The notes under the pieces are model-generated. The model was not told the origin of the DNA. It did not search any database and was given only the letters and a program-made list of their open reading frames with translations. From the NCBI RefSeq assembly GCF_028748185.1, contig NZ_CP118164.1, forward strand, positions 4,241,814 to 4,305,813: DNA of 64,000 bases, read 5' to 3'. The position numbers and the translations under genes were made by a program. Below are positions 53,328-62,072 of the stretch, piece by piece (position 1 is the stretch's first letter; each line of letters starts with the position of its first letter). Source of the DNA: Bremerella sp. P1 (GTDB taxonomy: Bacteria; Planctomycetota; Planctomycetia; Pirellulales; Pirellulaceae).

Positions 53328-55012
53328 TCGTCTTGGAGCGACTTGATCCAGTTGCTGACGTCAAAGCCCACGCCAGCGCGTTCTTCGCTCATGATTTTGC
53401 GAATGTCGTCACGTGCCGCGAAAAAGGCCTCGATGACTTCCGGATCCCATTGGGTGCCGGAGCCTTCACGGAAGATCTGATTGACGCGATCCTCAGGCAT
53501 GCCTTTGCGGTAGGGGCGGTCGCTGGACATGGCATCGTAGGCGTCGGCAACGGCGGTAATTCGCGCCAGTTTGGGAATCGTTTCCCCTGCCAGCTTGTGA
53601 GGATAACCTTTGCCGTCCCATTGTTCGTGATGATGCAGAACCACCGGGAGAACGGCTTCCAATTGCTTCAGTCCCGACAAGATATTGCAGCCCAGTTCCG
53701 GGTGCAGCTTGATGTGTTCGTATTCTTCGTCTGTTAGGCGTCCTGGCTTACGGAGCACGCTATCGTCGATGCCAATCTTGCCGACGTCATGCAGCAGGCC
53801 GGCCATGTACATCAAGTTCAGCGTCTCTTTGTCCAGGCCCATCTCTTGGGCCAAACGAACGGCAAGACGAGCGACGCGATCGCTGTGACCGCAGGTGTAC
53901 GGGTCTTTTGCATCGATGGCCGAAGTGAGGGCGCGAACCACGCTGGTCACGAACTCGGACTGGCGACGATACAACTCGATGTTTCCGCTATGAATGCCGA
54001 GGATCGTGCCGACACTGCTAAGCAGGCTTGCTTCGACCGTTCCGAAGCCTTTGTCTTCGTTGTGATTGATGGCAAACAGCCAACCGAAGATGTTGTCGCC
54101 TTCCACGAGCGGCACGGCGATGATTTGGCGAATCTCCGGGCAGGGCCAGTCTGGCCGCTCTGTGACGCGTTGATTCGCAACGAATGCCGATCGCTTTTCA
54201 TTCAGATTCAGCTTCTTGACCAGATGCGAAAGCGTCTGAGCATCGACGGGACATTCACCAACCGACAGAAGCTGGGATTCGTACTGAGCGCCCGCTGAAT
54301 CGTTCTGACCCGTGCGGCGTCCTGGCTGTTGATACAGAATCGACAGGCCGCGGCTGGGGATGACTTCCAGGAGCCAATTGAGGGCTAGGTCACCCAGTTG
54401 CGAGTCGCTGCTCGAGATGCGAAGGTTCTGCGTCAGACCGTAGAGGAGGCTGATTTCTTCGTAGGTCGACGACAAACTATCCGAGACCTTGTCGATCTCT
54501 TCGGTCAGTCTTTCAATTTCTGAGTCGGACGTGATCTTGCTGACCACGATCGCTGCCATTCGCTCGAGAGCCGGAATGGTCCACTCGGCTTGGGCTTGAT
54601 ACCAACGTTTCGATTCCTTCGGCGAGCAGCCAAGCACTTGGGAAAGCTTCCCAAAATCGGGTGTTGCCTTGCCCGAGATGGCCAGGCGAAATGGTGCGGT
54701 TGCGATGTAGGGGGTCACTCCATCACGCATGGGGATCGCCAACATGGCGCAGCCGGTTTCTTCGGCCACAATCGTAGCAACGCCTTCGCGATGGATTCCA
54801 GGGCAGAGCGAGGCCAGCAGGGGGTCGTCGCCGAGAATTTGGTCGTCAGAAGCCAACATCAACTCGCCGGAACTCGCGTCTCTCAAGCAAAACGAGGTAC
54901 CGAAGTAGTTTCGGAGTTCCGTGCTCATCTGCTTCAAACGGTGACGGACCGCAGGCACGAACGTACCTACCGTGTTACCGGCGAGTGAGAGAGCTGCGGG
55001 GGGAAACGACAT
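53324..55012 (-). CDS. GAF-HD-GYP cyclic-di-GMP phosphodiesterase-type protein
   Basis: 562 residues from ATG 55012; the frame extends 18 codons upstream. The N-terminal ~200 residues form a PocR/ligand-type sensor region (CLRDASSGELML, then CAMLAIPMRDG), followed by a coiled coil (EIERLTEEIDKVSD) and a GAF-like domain (215-360). The HD-GYP domain (~375-545) has CGHSDRVARLAVRLAQ, LLHDVGKIGI (His408, Asp409), HHHEQWDGKGYP (the GYP loop) and DAYDAMSSDRPYRKG, all metal ligands intact. It would cleave cyclic di-GMP in response to a signal sensed by the front. No signal peptide; cytosolic. Confidence 0.93.
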   Translation of the reverse strand: MSFPPAALSLAGNTVGTFVPAVRHRLKQMSTELRNYFGTSFCLRDASSGELMLASDDQILGDDPLLASLCPGIHREGVATIVAEETGCAMLAIPMRDGVTPYIATAPFRLAISGKATPDFGKLSQVLGCSPKESKRWYQAQAEWTIPALERMAAIVVSKITSDSEIERLTEEIDKVSDSLSSTYEEISLLYGLTQNLRISSSDSQLGDLALNWLLEVIPSRGLSILYQQPGRRTGQNDSAGAQYESQLLSVGECPVDAQTLSHLVKKLNLNEKRSAFVANQRVTERPDWPCPEIRQIIAVPLVEGDNIFGWLFAINHNEDKGFGTVEASLLSSVGTILGIHSGNIELYRRQSEFVTSVVRALTSAIDAKDPYTCGHSDRVARLAVRLAQEMGLDKETLNLMYMAGLLHDVGKIGIDDSVLRKPGRLTDEEYEHIKLHPELGCNILSGLKQLEAVLPVVLHHHEQWDGKGYPHKLAGETIPKLARITAVADAYDAMSSDRPYRKGMPEDRVNQIFREGSGTQWDPEVIEAFFAARDDIRKIMSEERAGVGFDVSNWIKSLQDD

Positions 55013-55383
55013 AGGGGGAATTCCTGAAAGCTTTTCGAGCGACAATCCTGAGGCGATGGAGATCACGCCTTTCCCAAACTTAGGTCATAACCCAAGTTCC
55101 GGCATGGTTTTGAACCCAAGTCGCGGTGATCTTGCACCCCGCAGCGTCGGTTTATACCGAGTAGATTCTTGCTTTACTTACTATGCCGATCACCGGACCC
55201 CATATCGGGGCTATCGGATTTGCCGGATATACTTAACATGCGGGTTGTAAGAGCAACTCGGCCCACTGCAGCACTGGGAGGCAATCCGCCACCCCGATTT
55301 GCTAGTGCAGTTAAACCATAGAAATTCAGTTAATGCCGTGCGCAGAGCACTGCACATTTAGCGCAAGTCGACGATAAGCAATT
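55013..55383. other. Intergenic region between divergent genes, nothing recognised
   Basis: 371 bases between HD-GYP (minus) and the RmlD-like gene (plus). No coding frame that reads as protein, and no strong hairpin or promoter consensus. Confidence 0.35.
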
Positions 55384-56400
55384 ATGTCCCTCGGGCTTCC
55401 CTTGTTAATTACTGGCGTACCAGGTGTGCCTGGTTACAACGCGCTGTACCACTTCCGCCACAAATTTCCTGATCAGGTCGTCGGAATCCGCCCCACCGAC
55501 AACTGGCGTCTTGAAGGTGAGCAGATCGTTCCATGTGACATGGAAGACATCGATTCCCTCAAACGCTTGTTCGACGAGCACCAATTCAAGTCGGTCCTGC
55601 ACTGTGCCGGCAGCTGTGCGCTCAAGTCATGCGAATTGGATCCGGCGATGGCTTGGCGGATCAATTTAGAAGGCACCCGGAACCTGCTCCACATTTTGGA
55701 GGGAACCGATACTCGCCTGATCCATCTCTCGATCGATCTCGTCTTCAGTGGCGAGTCTGGGGAAGGGAGTATGCTGGAAACCGACTCAACCGACCCGGTG
55801 ACAGTTTATGGAAAGACGATGGCGGCGGCCGAAAGCCTGGTATCGCTAATCCGGCCAGACGCGACGATCTTGAGAATTTCGTTGCCCATGGGAGTCAGTT
55901 TCAATGGCCATGCCGGGGCAATCGATTGGATCCAGTCTCGATTCAAAAAGAACCGTCCGGCGACCCTCTATTTTGATGAGGTTCGCACGCCGACGTACAC
56001 CGACTGCATGAACCTGGCGTTCGAGGAGATTCTCTCGCGAGAAATGCCGGGCATCTATCACGCCGGCGGACCGATTCGGTTGAGTCTCTATGAGATCGCC
56101 CAAATTGTGAATCGCGTTGGCGGCTACGACCCGGAGCTTCTGATGGGCTGCATGCGCATCGAGGCCGGTCCGATTCCGCCTCGCGCAGGCAACGTCTCGA
56201 TGAACTCGGAGAAGCTGACCGACCATCTTGGTTTCGGACCGTTTCATGGCTGGCCGTTTGACGAGCGTTACCTTCCCACGCACCGCGATTGGCACTACGA
56301 ACGACCCGCGGATGAGACGGGAGATCCCGAGCTTCTCAAGCGGATACTTTATTGCAATCCGCTTCGCGACGAGGGGATCATTCGACCCCCGTTTCCATAA
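55384..56400 (+). CDS. RmlD-like NAD(P)-dependent sugar-nucleotide reductase/epimerase (SDR)
   Basis: 338 residues of the extended short-chain dehydrogenase fold. The dinucleotide loop reads ITGVPGVPGYNAL (GxPGxxG rather than GxxGxxG). Asp in CDMEDIDSLKRLF, CAGSCALKSCE (NAG-like strand) and catalytic VYGKTMAAAE (YxxxK) follow. The C-terminal half with SLPMGVSFNG and TPTYTDCMNLA resembles RmlD, which reduces dTDP-4-keto-rhamnose. The substrate may be a nucleotide sugar for surface glycans. Converges with the aminopeptidase gene 6 bases away. Confidence 0.82.
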   Translation: MSLGLPLLITGVPGVPGYNALYHFRHKFPDQVVGIRPTDNWRLEGEQIVPCDMEDIDSLKRLFDEHQFKSVLHCAGSCALKSCELDPAMAWRINLEGTRNLLHILEGTDTRLIHLSIDLVFSGESGEGSMLETDSTDPVTVYGKTMAAAESLVSLIRPDATILRISLPMGVSFNGHAGAIDWIQSRFKKNRPATLYFDEVRTPTYTDCMNLAFEEILSREMPGIYHAGGPIRLSLYEIAQIVNRVGGYDPELLMGCMRIEAGPIPPRAGNVSMNSEKLTDHLGFGPFHGWPFDERYLPTHRDWHYERPADETGDPELLKRILYCNPLRDEGIIRPPFP

Positions 56401-56406
56401 CGCCGA

Positions 56407-57534
56407 CTACGTCAACGGTTGAGGGAATTCCGGATTCAGGAATCGCCCATTCTCGCTGATCAGTTCGCCGTCGACGAAGATCTGTCCTCCTTGGCGAAGG
56501 TCGCAGACCATGTCCCAGTGCAGGCCGGATTCGTTGGTTCCGCCTGATTCGGGATACGAAGCACCGACGGCCGCATGGAAGGTGCCACCGATCTTTTCGT
56601 CGAAGAGCGTGTTCTTGGAATACTCTTGGATGGCGTAGTTCGTACCAATGGCGATCTCGCCGAGCACGCGAGCTCCGGCATCTTGATCGAGCATCGCAAT
56701 CAGGAAGTCTTCCCCCTTGGAGGCTTTCGCATCGACGACGCGTCCGTCTTTGAACGTTAACTCGATGCCGTCCGACTCACGTCCGCCATGCACGGCCGGG
56801 AAGCTGTACTTCACGATCCCTTGCGTTGCCGTTTCGATTGGACCGGTGAAGACTTCGCCGTCGGGGAAGTTCTCATGACCATCGCAATTGATCCACTTGC
56901 GTCCTTCAACGCCCAGCGTCAGGTCCGTCCCCTGCGGAGTGACAAAACGGATCTCCTTTTTGGTCATCAGGAAGTCGGCCAGCTTTTGTTGCTGAACGCT
57001 TAGCTTCTTCCAAAGAGCAACAGGATCTTCTTCATTCAGAAAGCCACCGCGGAAGACGAAGTCCTCGTATTCCGACAACGACATTTCCGCATCTTGAGCG
57101 GAAGAATCACAGGGAAACTGCGTGCCAACCCAGTTCAACGATCCGTCTGCGGCGCGACCGAGAAACTTCTTGAAGTACGTCTTGCGGGCCTGGCTTTGCA
57201 GGGCACTCTTTTGTGGCGAGATCGATGAAAGGGCTTTCGTGTTCTTCTGTCCCCACAGCCCAATCGAGCAATCGATGGTATCCACGGCGTGCAGCAGCAA
57301 TGGGTTCTCGTAGGAAAGCTGTTCGTCGGAACCTTCTTCCAGCATGATCCGTTTGCACTCGTCCGGCACGATCGCGATTTCGGGATGCGCCCCGGCGCGG
57401 ACCACTTCTCGATAAATGGCAATCATCAAGGGTTCCGTTACGGTAGACCCGGTGATCCGTACGAGTTGACCTGCTTCGACCTTGGCTGAGTATTGGACGA
57501 TGACTTTCGCGAGCTTTTCCAAACGAGGGTCCAT
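56407..57534 (-). CDS. M29 family aminopeptidase (AmpS/PepS type)
   Basis: 375 residues, the usual length of thermophilic metalloaminopeptidase family M29. The start MDPRLEKLAKVIVQYSAKVEAGQ is the family opening. Metal ligand Glu residues occur in FPDGEVFTGPIE and EIAIGTNYAIQEYS, and the His/Asp pair in GGTNESGLHWDMVCDLR; GTFHAAVGASYPESGG lies between. It removes N-terminal amino acids in the cytosol. Start ATG 57534. Standard family member. Confidence 0.93.
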   Translation of the reverse strand: MDPRLEKLAKVIVQYSAKVEAGQLVRITGSTVTEPLMIAIYREVVRAGAHPEIAIVPDECKRIMLEEGSDEQLSYENPLLLHAVDTIDCSIGLWGQKNTKALSSISPQKSALQSQARKTYFKKFLGRAADGSLNWVGTQFPCDSSAQDAEMSLSEYEDFVFRGGFLNEEDPVALWKKLSVQQQKLADFLMTKKEIRFVTPQGTDLTLGVEGRKWINCDGHENFPDGEVFTGPIETATQGIVKYSFPAVHGGRESDGIELTFKDGRVVDAKASKGEDFLIAMLDQDAGARVLGEIAIGTNYAIQEYSKNTLFDEKIGGTFHAAVGASYPESGGTNESGLHWDMVCDLRQGGQIFVDGELISENGRFLNPEFPQPLT

Positions 57535-57610
57535 TCAGACCGATCCTTTCGCGTTCGTTGCTTTTGGAAATGGGCGTGGGGCGACGCCTAGAGGATGAAC
57601 TAGTTTCGCA

Positions 57611-58024
57611 TCAAGAGCGGGCAACCAACAGTGCCAGCAAAATCCACGGAGAAATGGCAATCGCTATTGCGGCCAACTGGAGTGATTTAGGGGCTCGCCG
57701 CTTGCGTTGCGACTGGACGATGGGGGTTAATATGCCACCAACGCTTCCGCTGACGATCGCGGAAAAGAGAAGCAGATCGGCAAAGCCTGTCCACGTATTG
57801 CTTGTATTCTCTTCTGGCTGCAAAAAGGCTGCTGAGCCTCGCAGAATCAAGAATACAATCACCATGACCAAGGTCGCAAAAATACACAAACTCCAAAAGA
57901 CCGTTAGCGATTCAATCGCTTGGGGTTCGCTTGGAGGTTGATGGACCTCGGGACGCGACAACTTCTTGGAGCTTCGCCGCTTCTTCGACACGATGGGGCC
58001 TATGCTTGCTGATGGTGGTGTCAA
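57611..58024 (-). CDS. Small two-helix membrane protein, start uncertain
   Basis: About 137 residues from TTG 58024 (with GAAGGT close upstream). The open frame begins at GTG 58111, but that codon is inside the terminator of the upstream CCAPEP-related gene, so a later start is likelier; TTG 58048 is another option. Two membrane helices (SLCIFATLVMVIVFLIL and LLLFSAIVSGSVGGIL) plus a third hydrophobic stretch at the end (IAIAISPWILLALLVA). The start is basic (KKRRSSKKLSR). Function unknown. Confidence 0.55.
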   Translation of the reverse strand: MTPPSASIGPIVSKKRRSSKKLSRPEVHQPPSEPQAIESLTVFWSLCIFATLVMVIVFLILRGSAAFLQPEENTSNTWTGFADLLLFSAIVSGSVGGILTPIVQSQRKRRAPKSLQLAAIAIAISPWILLALLVARS

Positions 58025-58094
58025 TCGACCTTCAGTATGAGGGGGCAAAATCGATTGGTCAACGATCTTCTCTAGGCAAACATTCGGGCAATCG

Positions 58095-58130
58095 CAAAAG
58101 AAACAGGACACCTCATTTAAGGTGCCCTGT
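58095..58130 (-). terminator. Rho-independent terminator of CCAPEP-related gene 3
   Basis: ACAGGACACCT (58103-58113) pairs with AGGTGCCCTGT (58120-58130) with one mismatch; TTTCTTTT follows on the minus strand. It lies 50 bases beyond the stop at 58179. Confidence 0.8.
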
Positions 58131-58178
58131 TCGCATGTGTCGGATTGTCCACACGGTGACGTGTGTCATTGGATTGGC

Positions 58179-58604
58179 TTACAAGCCGTAGTAGTGAACG
58201 TCGACATGACCACATTGCTTGAAGACCATTTTGATCTTGAAGCCGCAGCACCATTCGTATTCGACAATGCCACGATGGAACAAACCGCAACGGCTGTCGA
58301 TCGTGGGGACGCCGGTGCAGCAGCTCGGCAGGCAGACCGGAACGTCAACAAAGCAGTTGCATCGCGGATCGACGACTTGCAGGACAGCCTCGACTGGGGG
58401 GCAGCAGCTGCAGGGACAGGCCTTCTTCACGAACAGCTTGTGCGTTTTGTAGTGAAAGCACGGTTCGTAGCAGCAAGGAGTCGGTGGTTCTGGAGCACAG
58501 CAGCCTGGTTCCAGATTCTTGTTCGCGGCGGTCGCTTGGCCTGCGGATACGAGCATGACAGCCGCAACTAGCAGAAATGGGACGGTCTTGGTGAAGTAAG
58601 TCAT
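58179..58604 (-). CDS. Exported Cys-rich protein related to the CCAPEP family
   Basis: 141 residues from ATG 58604, with GGAGTC upstream; the 21 codons before it are not protein-like. Signal peptide ends QATA before ANKNL. The mature chain has one CCAPEP unit, then CCYEPCFHYKTHKLFVKKACPCSCCPP and many Cys pairs, and a beta-type end (GIVEYEWCCGFKIKMVFKQC). It shares the opening CCAPEP with the two repeat proteins but has a different, probably folded, body. Likely an envelope or metal-binding protein. Confidence 0.78.
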   Translation of the reverse strand: MTYFTKTVPFLLVAAVMLVSAGQATAANKNLEPGCCAPEPPTPCCYEPCFHYKTHKLFVKKACPCSCCPPVEAVLQVVDPRCNCFVDVPVCLPSCCTGVPTIDSRCGLFHRGIVEYEWCCGFKIKMVFKQCGHVDVHYYGL

Positions 58605-59009
58605 GGTGGTAGACTCCAATGTCCAAAGGGCAATTAGGCGAGAATCCCTCTCACACGGTGCCCGCAATTCCCAGCGAGCGCAAACACTTTATTCCAGCCT
58701 AACATCTCTCTGGTAATGAGCAACTGGGTAGTTTTTACCGCCTGAAAAGCTCTTCTGGGCCGGTTTACGGCTTGCTCTTAAGTTCGATGGAGAGCAATTT
58801 CGCTGGTTTCTTTTGCCTCTCAGGCAGTTTCGACCTACGTTTTCAATGGCGGTTGGTGAACCAGACCAGCTTCCTCTCGACTTTTCCAGGGAAACTCTCG
58901 CGTTTTCCTTTACGACTTATTCAATTTGGCCCCGTTTCCCACGGCGTCCAATCCGGACAGAGATTCATGGCCGAGTTCCCACCAAGTAATGGCGGAAGGC
59001 AGGGTTGAC
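58605..59009. other. Intergenic region before the GTPase operon, nothing recognised
   Basis: 405 bases between divergent genes. An open frame starts at TTG 58926 but its first ~28 codons do not read as protein. No clear promoter, hairpin or repeat found; the operon promoter should be here. Confidence 0.35.
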
Positions 59010-59897
59010 GTGAATGCTCACGCAATAGCATCAGAAATGAGCCCCGAATACGCGCCGCTCGATCAGGCACTCACTCAGCTGCGCCAGCACAACGGCGAAC
59101 TGGAGAAGTTCATTGATCATCTTCTTCAAGAGATTGCCAACCTCGGGCAAGAGGTCGAATCGCGCGCATCCGAGTTGATGAAAGCTCGACGAGAAATCGA
59201 TCATACTTCGGAAGTATCCGTACAAGCTGCGCAGGAAAACCTGCGACTTTCGCAACAAGTTGTCGAGCGCGAAGAAGCGTTGAAGAAGGCCAACGCGGAA
59301 ATCGAACAGCTTCGTCAGCAACTTTCCGAATCAGCACAAAATCCCCCTAGCGACCCCGCGAGCCAGCAACGTATCGCCGAATTGGAACAACAACTACAGA
59401 ACTCTCAGTCGCATAGCCAGCAGGATACGGATCTGCTGGAAGAGGTCGAACAACTGCGTCGTGACTTGGCAGCGACGAAGCTCGAACTGATGCGACGCGA
59501 CGAAGCGCACACAATCGTGCGGGAAGATTCCGATCACGATACGCTTCGCGAACGAAATCAGGCCCTCGAAGGCGAACTGCAGCAGGCCCGCGGCCGCGCA
59601 GTTCAACTGACCGAGGAGATCGATCAGCAACGCAAAGAGCTCAACCAGCAAAAGTCTGCCTGGTCGGAAGAACTGCAGGCCATGCGTTCTCTCTTGGAAC
59701 GTCGCACTGCGGCACCTACCGAAACTGCACAGCCACAATCGTTTGCCGACACTTCCGTCATAAGCGATACCGCAACCGTCTGTCGCGACGAGTTGGAGTA
59801 TCGAGCCAATAACAACAATACCGTTGTCGATTCCGTGATGGCGCAATTTGCCAAATTGCAACGAGACGTGAACAAACGCCGCGGACAGCGTCGTTAA
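59010..59897 (+). CDS. Coiled-coil protein of the GTPase-GAP1 operon
   Basis: About 295 residues from GTG 59010 (AAGGCAGGG just upstream); ATG 58989 and ATG 59037 are alternative starts. Residues ~15-240 are a nearly continuous coiled coil rich in Glu, Gln and Leu (QLRQHNGELEKFIDHLL, EIEQLRQQLSESA), with a break around 100-110 (NPPSDPAS). A C-terminal ~60-residue segment has DELEYRANNNNTVVDSVMAQ, then a basic tail (KLQRDVNKRRGQRR). No signal peptide. First gene of the operon; the FGE-like gene follows 42 bases later. It is likely a scaffold that oligomerises. Confidence 0.72.
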   Translation: MNAHAIASEMSPEYAPLDQALTQLRQHNGELEKFIDHLLQEIANLGQEVESRASELMKARREIDHTSEVSVQAAQENLRLSQQVVEREEALKKANAEIEQLRQQLSESAQNPPSDPASQQRIAELEQQLQNSQSHSQQDTDLLEEVEQLRRDLAATKLELMRRDEAHTIVREDSDHDTLRERNQALEGELQQARGRAVQLTEEIDQQRKELNQQKSAWSEELQAMRSLLERRTAAPTETAQPQSFADTSVISDTATVCRDELEYRANNNNTVVDSVMAQFAKLQRDVNKRRGQRR

Positions 59898-59939
59898 TTC
59901 GCACCCTTTTCCCAACGATTCCTACTCAGGACACATCTC

Positions 59940-61157
59940 ATGAATCGCTATGTAGTAGGAGGGGCCGGCGTAGCAAGCGTAGTCGTATTGATATCGCTAA
60001 CGTGGCTCTTCGGCAGCTTCTCTTGGGCTCTGGCTACAACCGTTCTCATTGCTGCCGTTGGCGGTGGTTTTTTCGCCTATCGACAATTCACTCAGAAGTT
60101 CGCCGCGCAGCCAAGTACCAACTCGTCGCAACCGGAAGATGCTGCACCTCGCCGAGCCGCTTCGCCCGTCGACACAAGTAATTCTAAAGACTCGCAGTCT
60201 CTTGCTCGAAAGATGTTGGATCAAGGGCGATACACTCTGCTATTACGCCCGCAAATTGCCGAAAGTATTCCGTCGAAACTGCTCAATCGTGCCCAAACGA
60301 TGCTCGATGACGAAATGACGCTCGTTCCCGGGGGTGAGACGATCGTCGGAAAAGGAGCCAACGATTCACCTGATTCGCCTGATCATCTTGACGGTCGTGT
60401 CGTCCAGGTCGAAGGATTCTATCTCGATCGATACCAGGTCACTAACGAACAATTTTATCGCTTCGTTCAAAACGGCGGTTACGAACAAATCTCGCTGTGG
60501 GACCCGGAAATCGTTCCGGCACTGCTCGACTTCGTCGATTCCACGGGCGAACCAGGGCCACTGTTTTGGAAAAACGGTAAGTATCTTTCAGGACAAGCTC
60601 AGCTTCCCGTTGTAGGTGTGTGCTGGTATGAAGCCGCCGCCTACGCCCGGTGGGTTGGCAAGCGTCTGCCGACCGATCCCGAGTGGGTTAAGTCCGGCAG
60701 TTGGCCGGTGCCACTTCCAGGGGCACGCCCGATCCAACGTAAATATCCTTGGGGCGAGGCATTTGACCTCAACAAGTGCAACCTCTGGGGTAGCGGTCAT
60801 GGGTCAACTGTACCGGTAGAAAAGTACGACGAAGGCATGAGTGTCGGTGGTGCCAATCAGCTGATTGGCAACGTTTGGGAATGGACCTCCAGCCGCTTCG
60901 GTGCCTGGCAATCTAGTTCTTCCCCTCTGGTGCTCGACGCATCGATGCGAAGTATTCGTGGCGGGGCTTTCGACACCTATTTCGAGACCCAGGCCACATG
61001 CGATTTCCAAAGCGGCGACAAAGCCGTCGCTCGGAAGCGAAACATCGGATTTCGCTGTGCAATTGGAATCTGTGATCTGATCCCTGACCAGTCGATGCAA
61101 GCCGAGGAACACCCGGCCCAGGTCGAAACTCAAGAACTTGCTGAGGTGGCCCAATGA
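59940..61157 (+). CDS. Membrane-anchored formylglycine-generating-enzyme (SUMF1)-fold protein
   Basis: 405 residues. Two membrane helices at the start (about 9-29 and 30-50), a Ser/Pro linker, then the FGE-sulfatase fold (about 120-385): MTLVPGGETIVGKG, VTNEQFYRFVQ, LPVVGVCWYEAAAYARWVGKRLPT, YPWG, GNVWEWTSSR, SIRGGAFD and GFRCAIG, the whole family signature. In true FGEs two cysteines lie just before the final strand; here only one (ATCDF) is seen, so formylglycine activity is unlikely. Such folds also serve as ligand-binding or effector domains. Its stop overlaps the GTPase start (ATGA). Confidence 0.82.
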   Translation: MNRYVVGGAGVASVVVLISLTWLFGSFSWALATTVLIAAVGGGFFAYRQFTQKFAAQPSTNSSQPEDAAPRRAASPVDTSNSKDSQSLARKMLDQGRYTLLLRPQIAESIPSKLLNRAQTMLDDEMTLVPGGETIVGKGANDSPDSPDHLDGRVVQVEGFYLDRYQVTNEQFYRFVQNGGYEQISLWDPEIVPALLDFVDSTGEPGPLFWKNGKYLSGQAQLPVVGVCWYEAAAYARWVGKRLPTDPEWVKSGSWPVPLPGARPIQRKYPWGEAFDLNKCNLWGSGHGSTVPVEKYDEGMSVGGANQLIGNVWEWTSSRFGAWQSSSSPLVLDASMRSIRGGAFDTYFETQATCDFQSGDKAVARKRNIGFRCAIGICDLIPDQSMQAEEHPAQVETQELAEVAQ

Positions 61158-62059
61158 CCAAGCGTGTCCTCGTAGCCATGGATTCGTATCGACTCGCGGA
61201 ATGCGCTGTGCCGTTGGCATGTTACATCTGCGGTAGCGATAACAACTACAACACGGAACTTTGCCGCCATTGCGCCGCGCCGCTCGCTTTGTCGCATCAG
61301 GCACGCACCCAAGGGGTTCGTCCGCAGATGGTTGCCGTCTTGGGCACCGCGGCGGCCGGTAAGACCGTGTACCTGGGGATGCTGCTGGACATGCTGACTC
61401 GGCAAAACAGCCGCGTCCAAGTGCTGGCCCGTGGGGCATTCTCCATCACGCTACAACAACGCACGATGATGGCGTTGTCGAATTGCCGTTTCCCAGAGAA
61501 AACCCCCAACGAACCCGATCGTTGGAACTGGGTTCACTGCCAGGCCAAGATCAATTCCAAGAAGAACCCGATGGAGCTGATCATGCCGGATATGGCTGGG
61601 GAAGCGATCTTGGAAGAGATCGACCATCCCAATGCCTATCCGGCCATTCATTCCTTCCTGGAAAAGTGCTCAGGTGTCATTCTGCTCGCCGATACCGATC
61701 GAATTGAACGCGGCGGGGCCGAACAGAACTACTTCCTGATGAAGCTGATCACCTATCTCAGTGAGCAAGATAGCCGCAAGACGCGTGGCAAAACGACGCG
61801 GCCGGTGGCGATCGTGTTTTCCAAAGCAGATCGCTGTGAACCATGCTTCGATAATCCCGAGTTGTATGCCCGTGAGAAAACGCCGAATCTGTGGCAACAG
61901 GTTCAACAGCGTTTTACTAACTATGGTTTCTTCGCTTCAGGTGTCGCCGGCTCGGTTGGCTTCCGCGAAGAACTGGGTGAAGGAACATCCGCCGTACCGC
62001 TGCGGATTGAGCCGCGCGGCATTGTAGAACCGTTTGAATGGCTCGTACGCAAAGTATAG
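61154..62059 (+). CDS. Zinc-ribbon P-loop GTPase-like protein
   Basis: 301 residues. An N-terminal zinc ribbon, Cys23-x2-Cys26 and Cys37-x2-Cys40, precedes a TRAFAC-like GTPase: Walker A GTAAAGKT (64-71), G3 DMAGEAI near 152 and G4-like FSKADRC near 223 (family NKxD, here SKAD). No membrane helices. Such GTPases with a zinc ribbon and a GAP1-type neighbour are described in reports on bacterial GTPase-centred systems. ATGA overlap with the FGE-like gene and 13 bases to the GAP1-like gene argue for one complex. Confidence 0.78.
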   Translation: MTKRVLVAMDSYRLAECAVPLACYICGSDNNYNTELCRHCAAPLALSHQARTQGVRPQMVAVLGTAAAGKTVYLGMLLDMLTRQNSRVQVLARGAFSITLQQRTMMALSNCRFPEKTPNEPDRWNWVHCQAKINSKKNPMELIMPDMAGEAILEEIDHPNAYPAIHSFLEKCSGVILLADTDRIERGGAEQNYFLMKLITYLSEQDSRKTRGKTTRPVAIVFSKADRCEPCFDNPELYAREKTPNLWQQVQQRFTNYGFFASGVAGSVGFREELGEGTSAVPLRIEPRGIVEPFEWLVRKV

Positions 62060-62072
62060 TTGGTCGCAACCT

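Noticed and set aside
54972-55250. 92-residue plus-strand ORF in the HD-GYP/RmlD gap
   Set aside because: No Shine-Dalgarno, overlaps the HD-GYP 5' end, and the sequence has no protein-like hydrophobic pattern.
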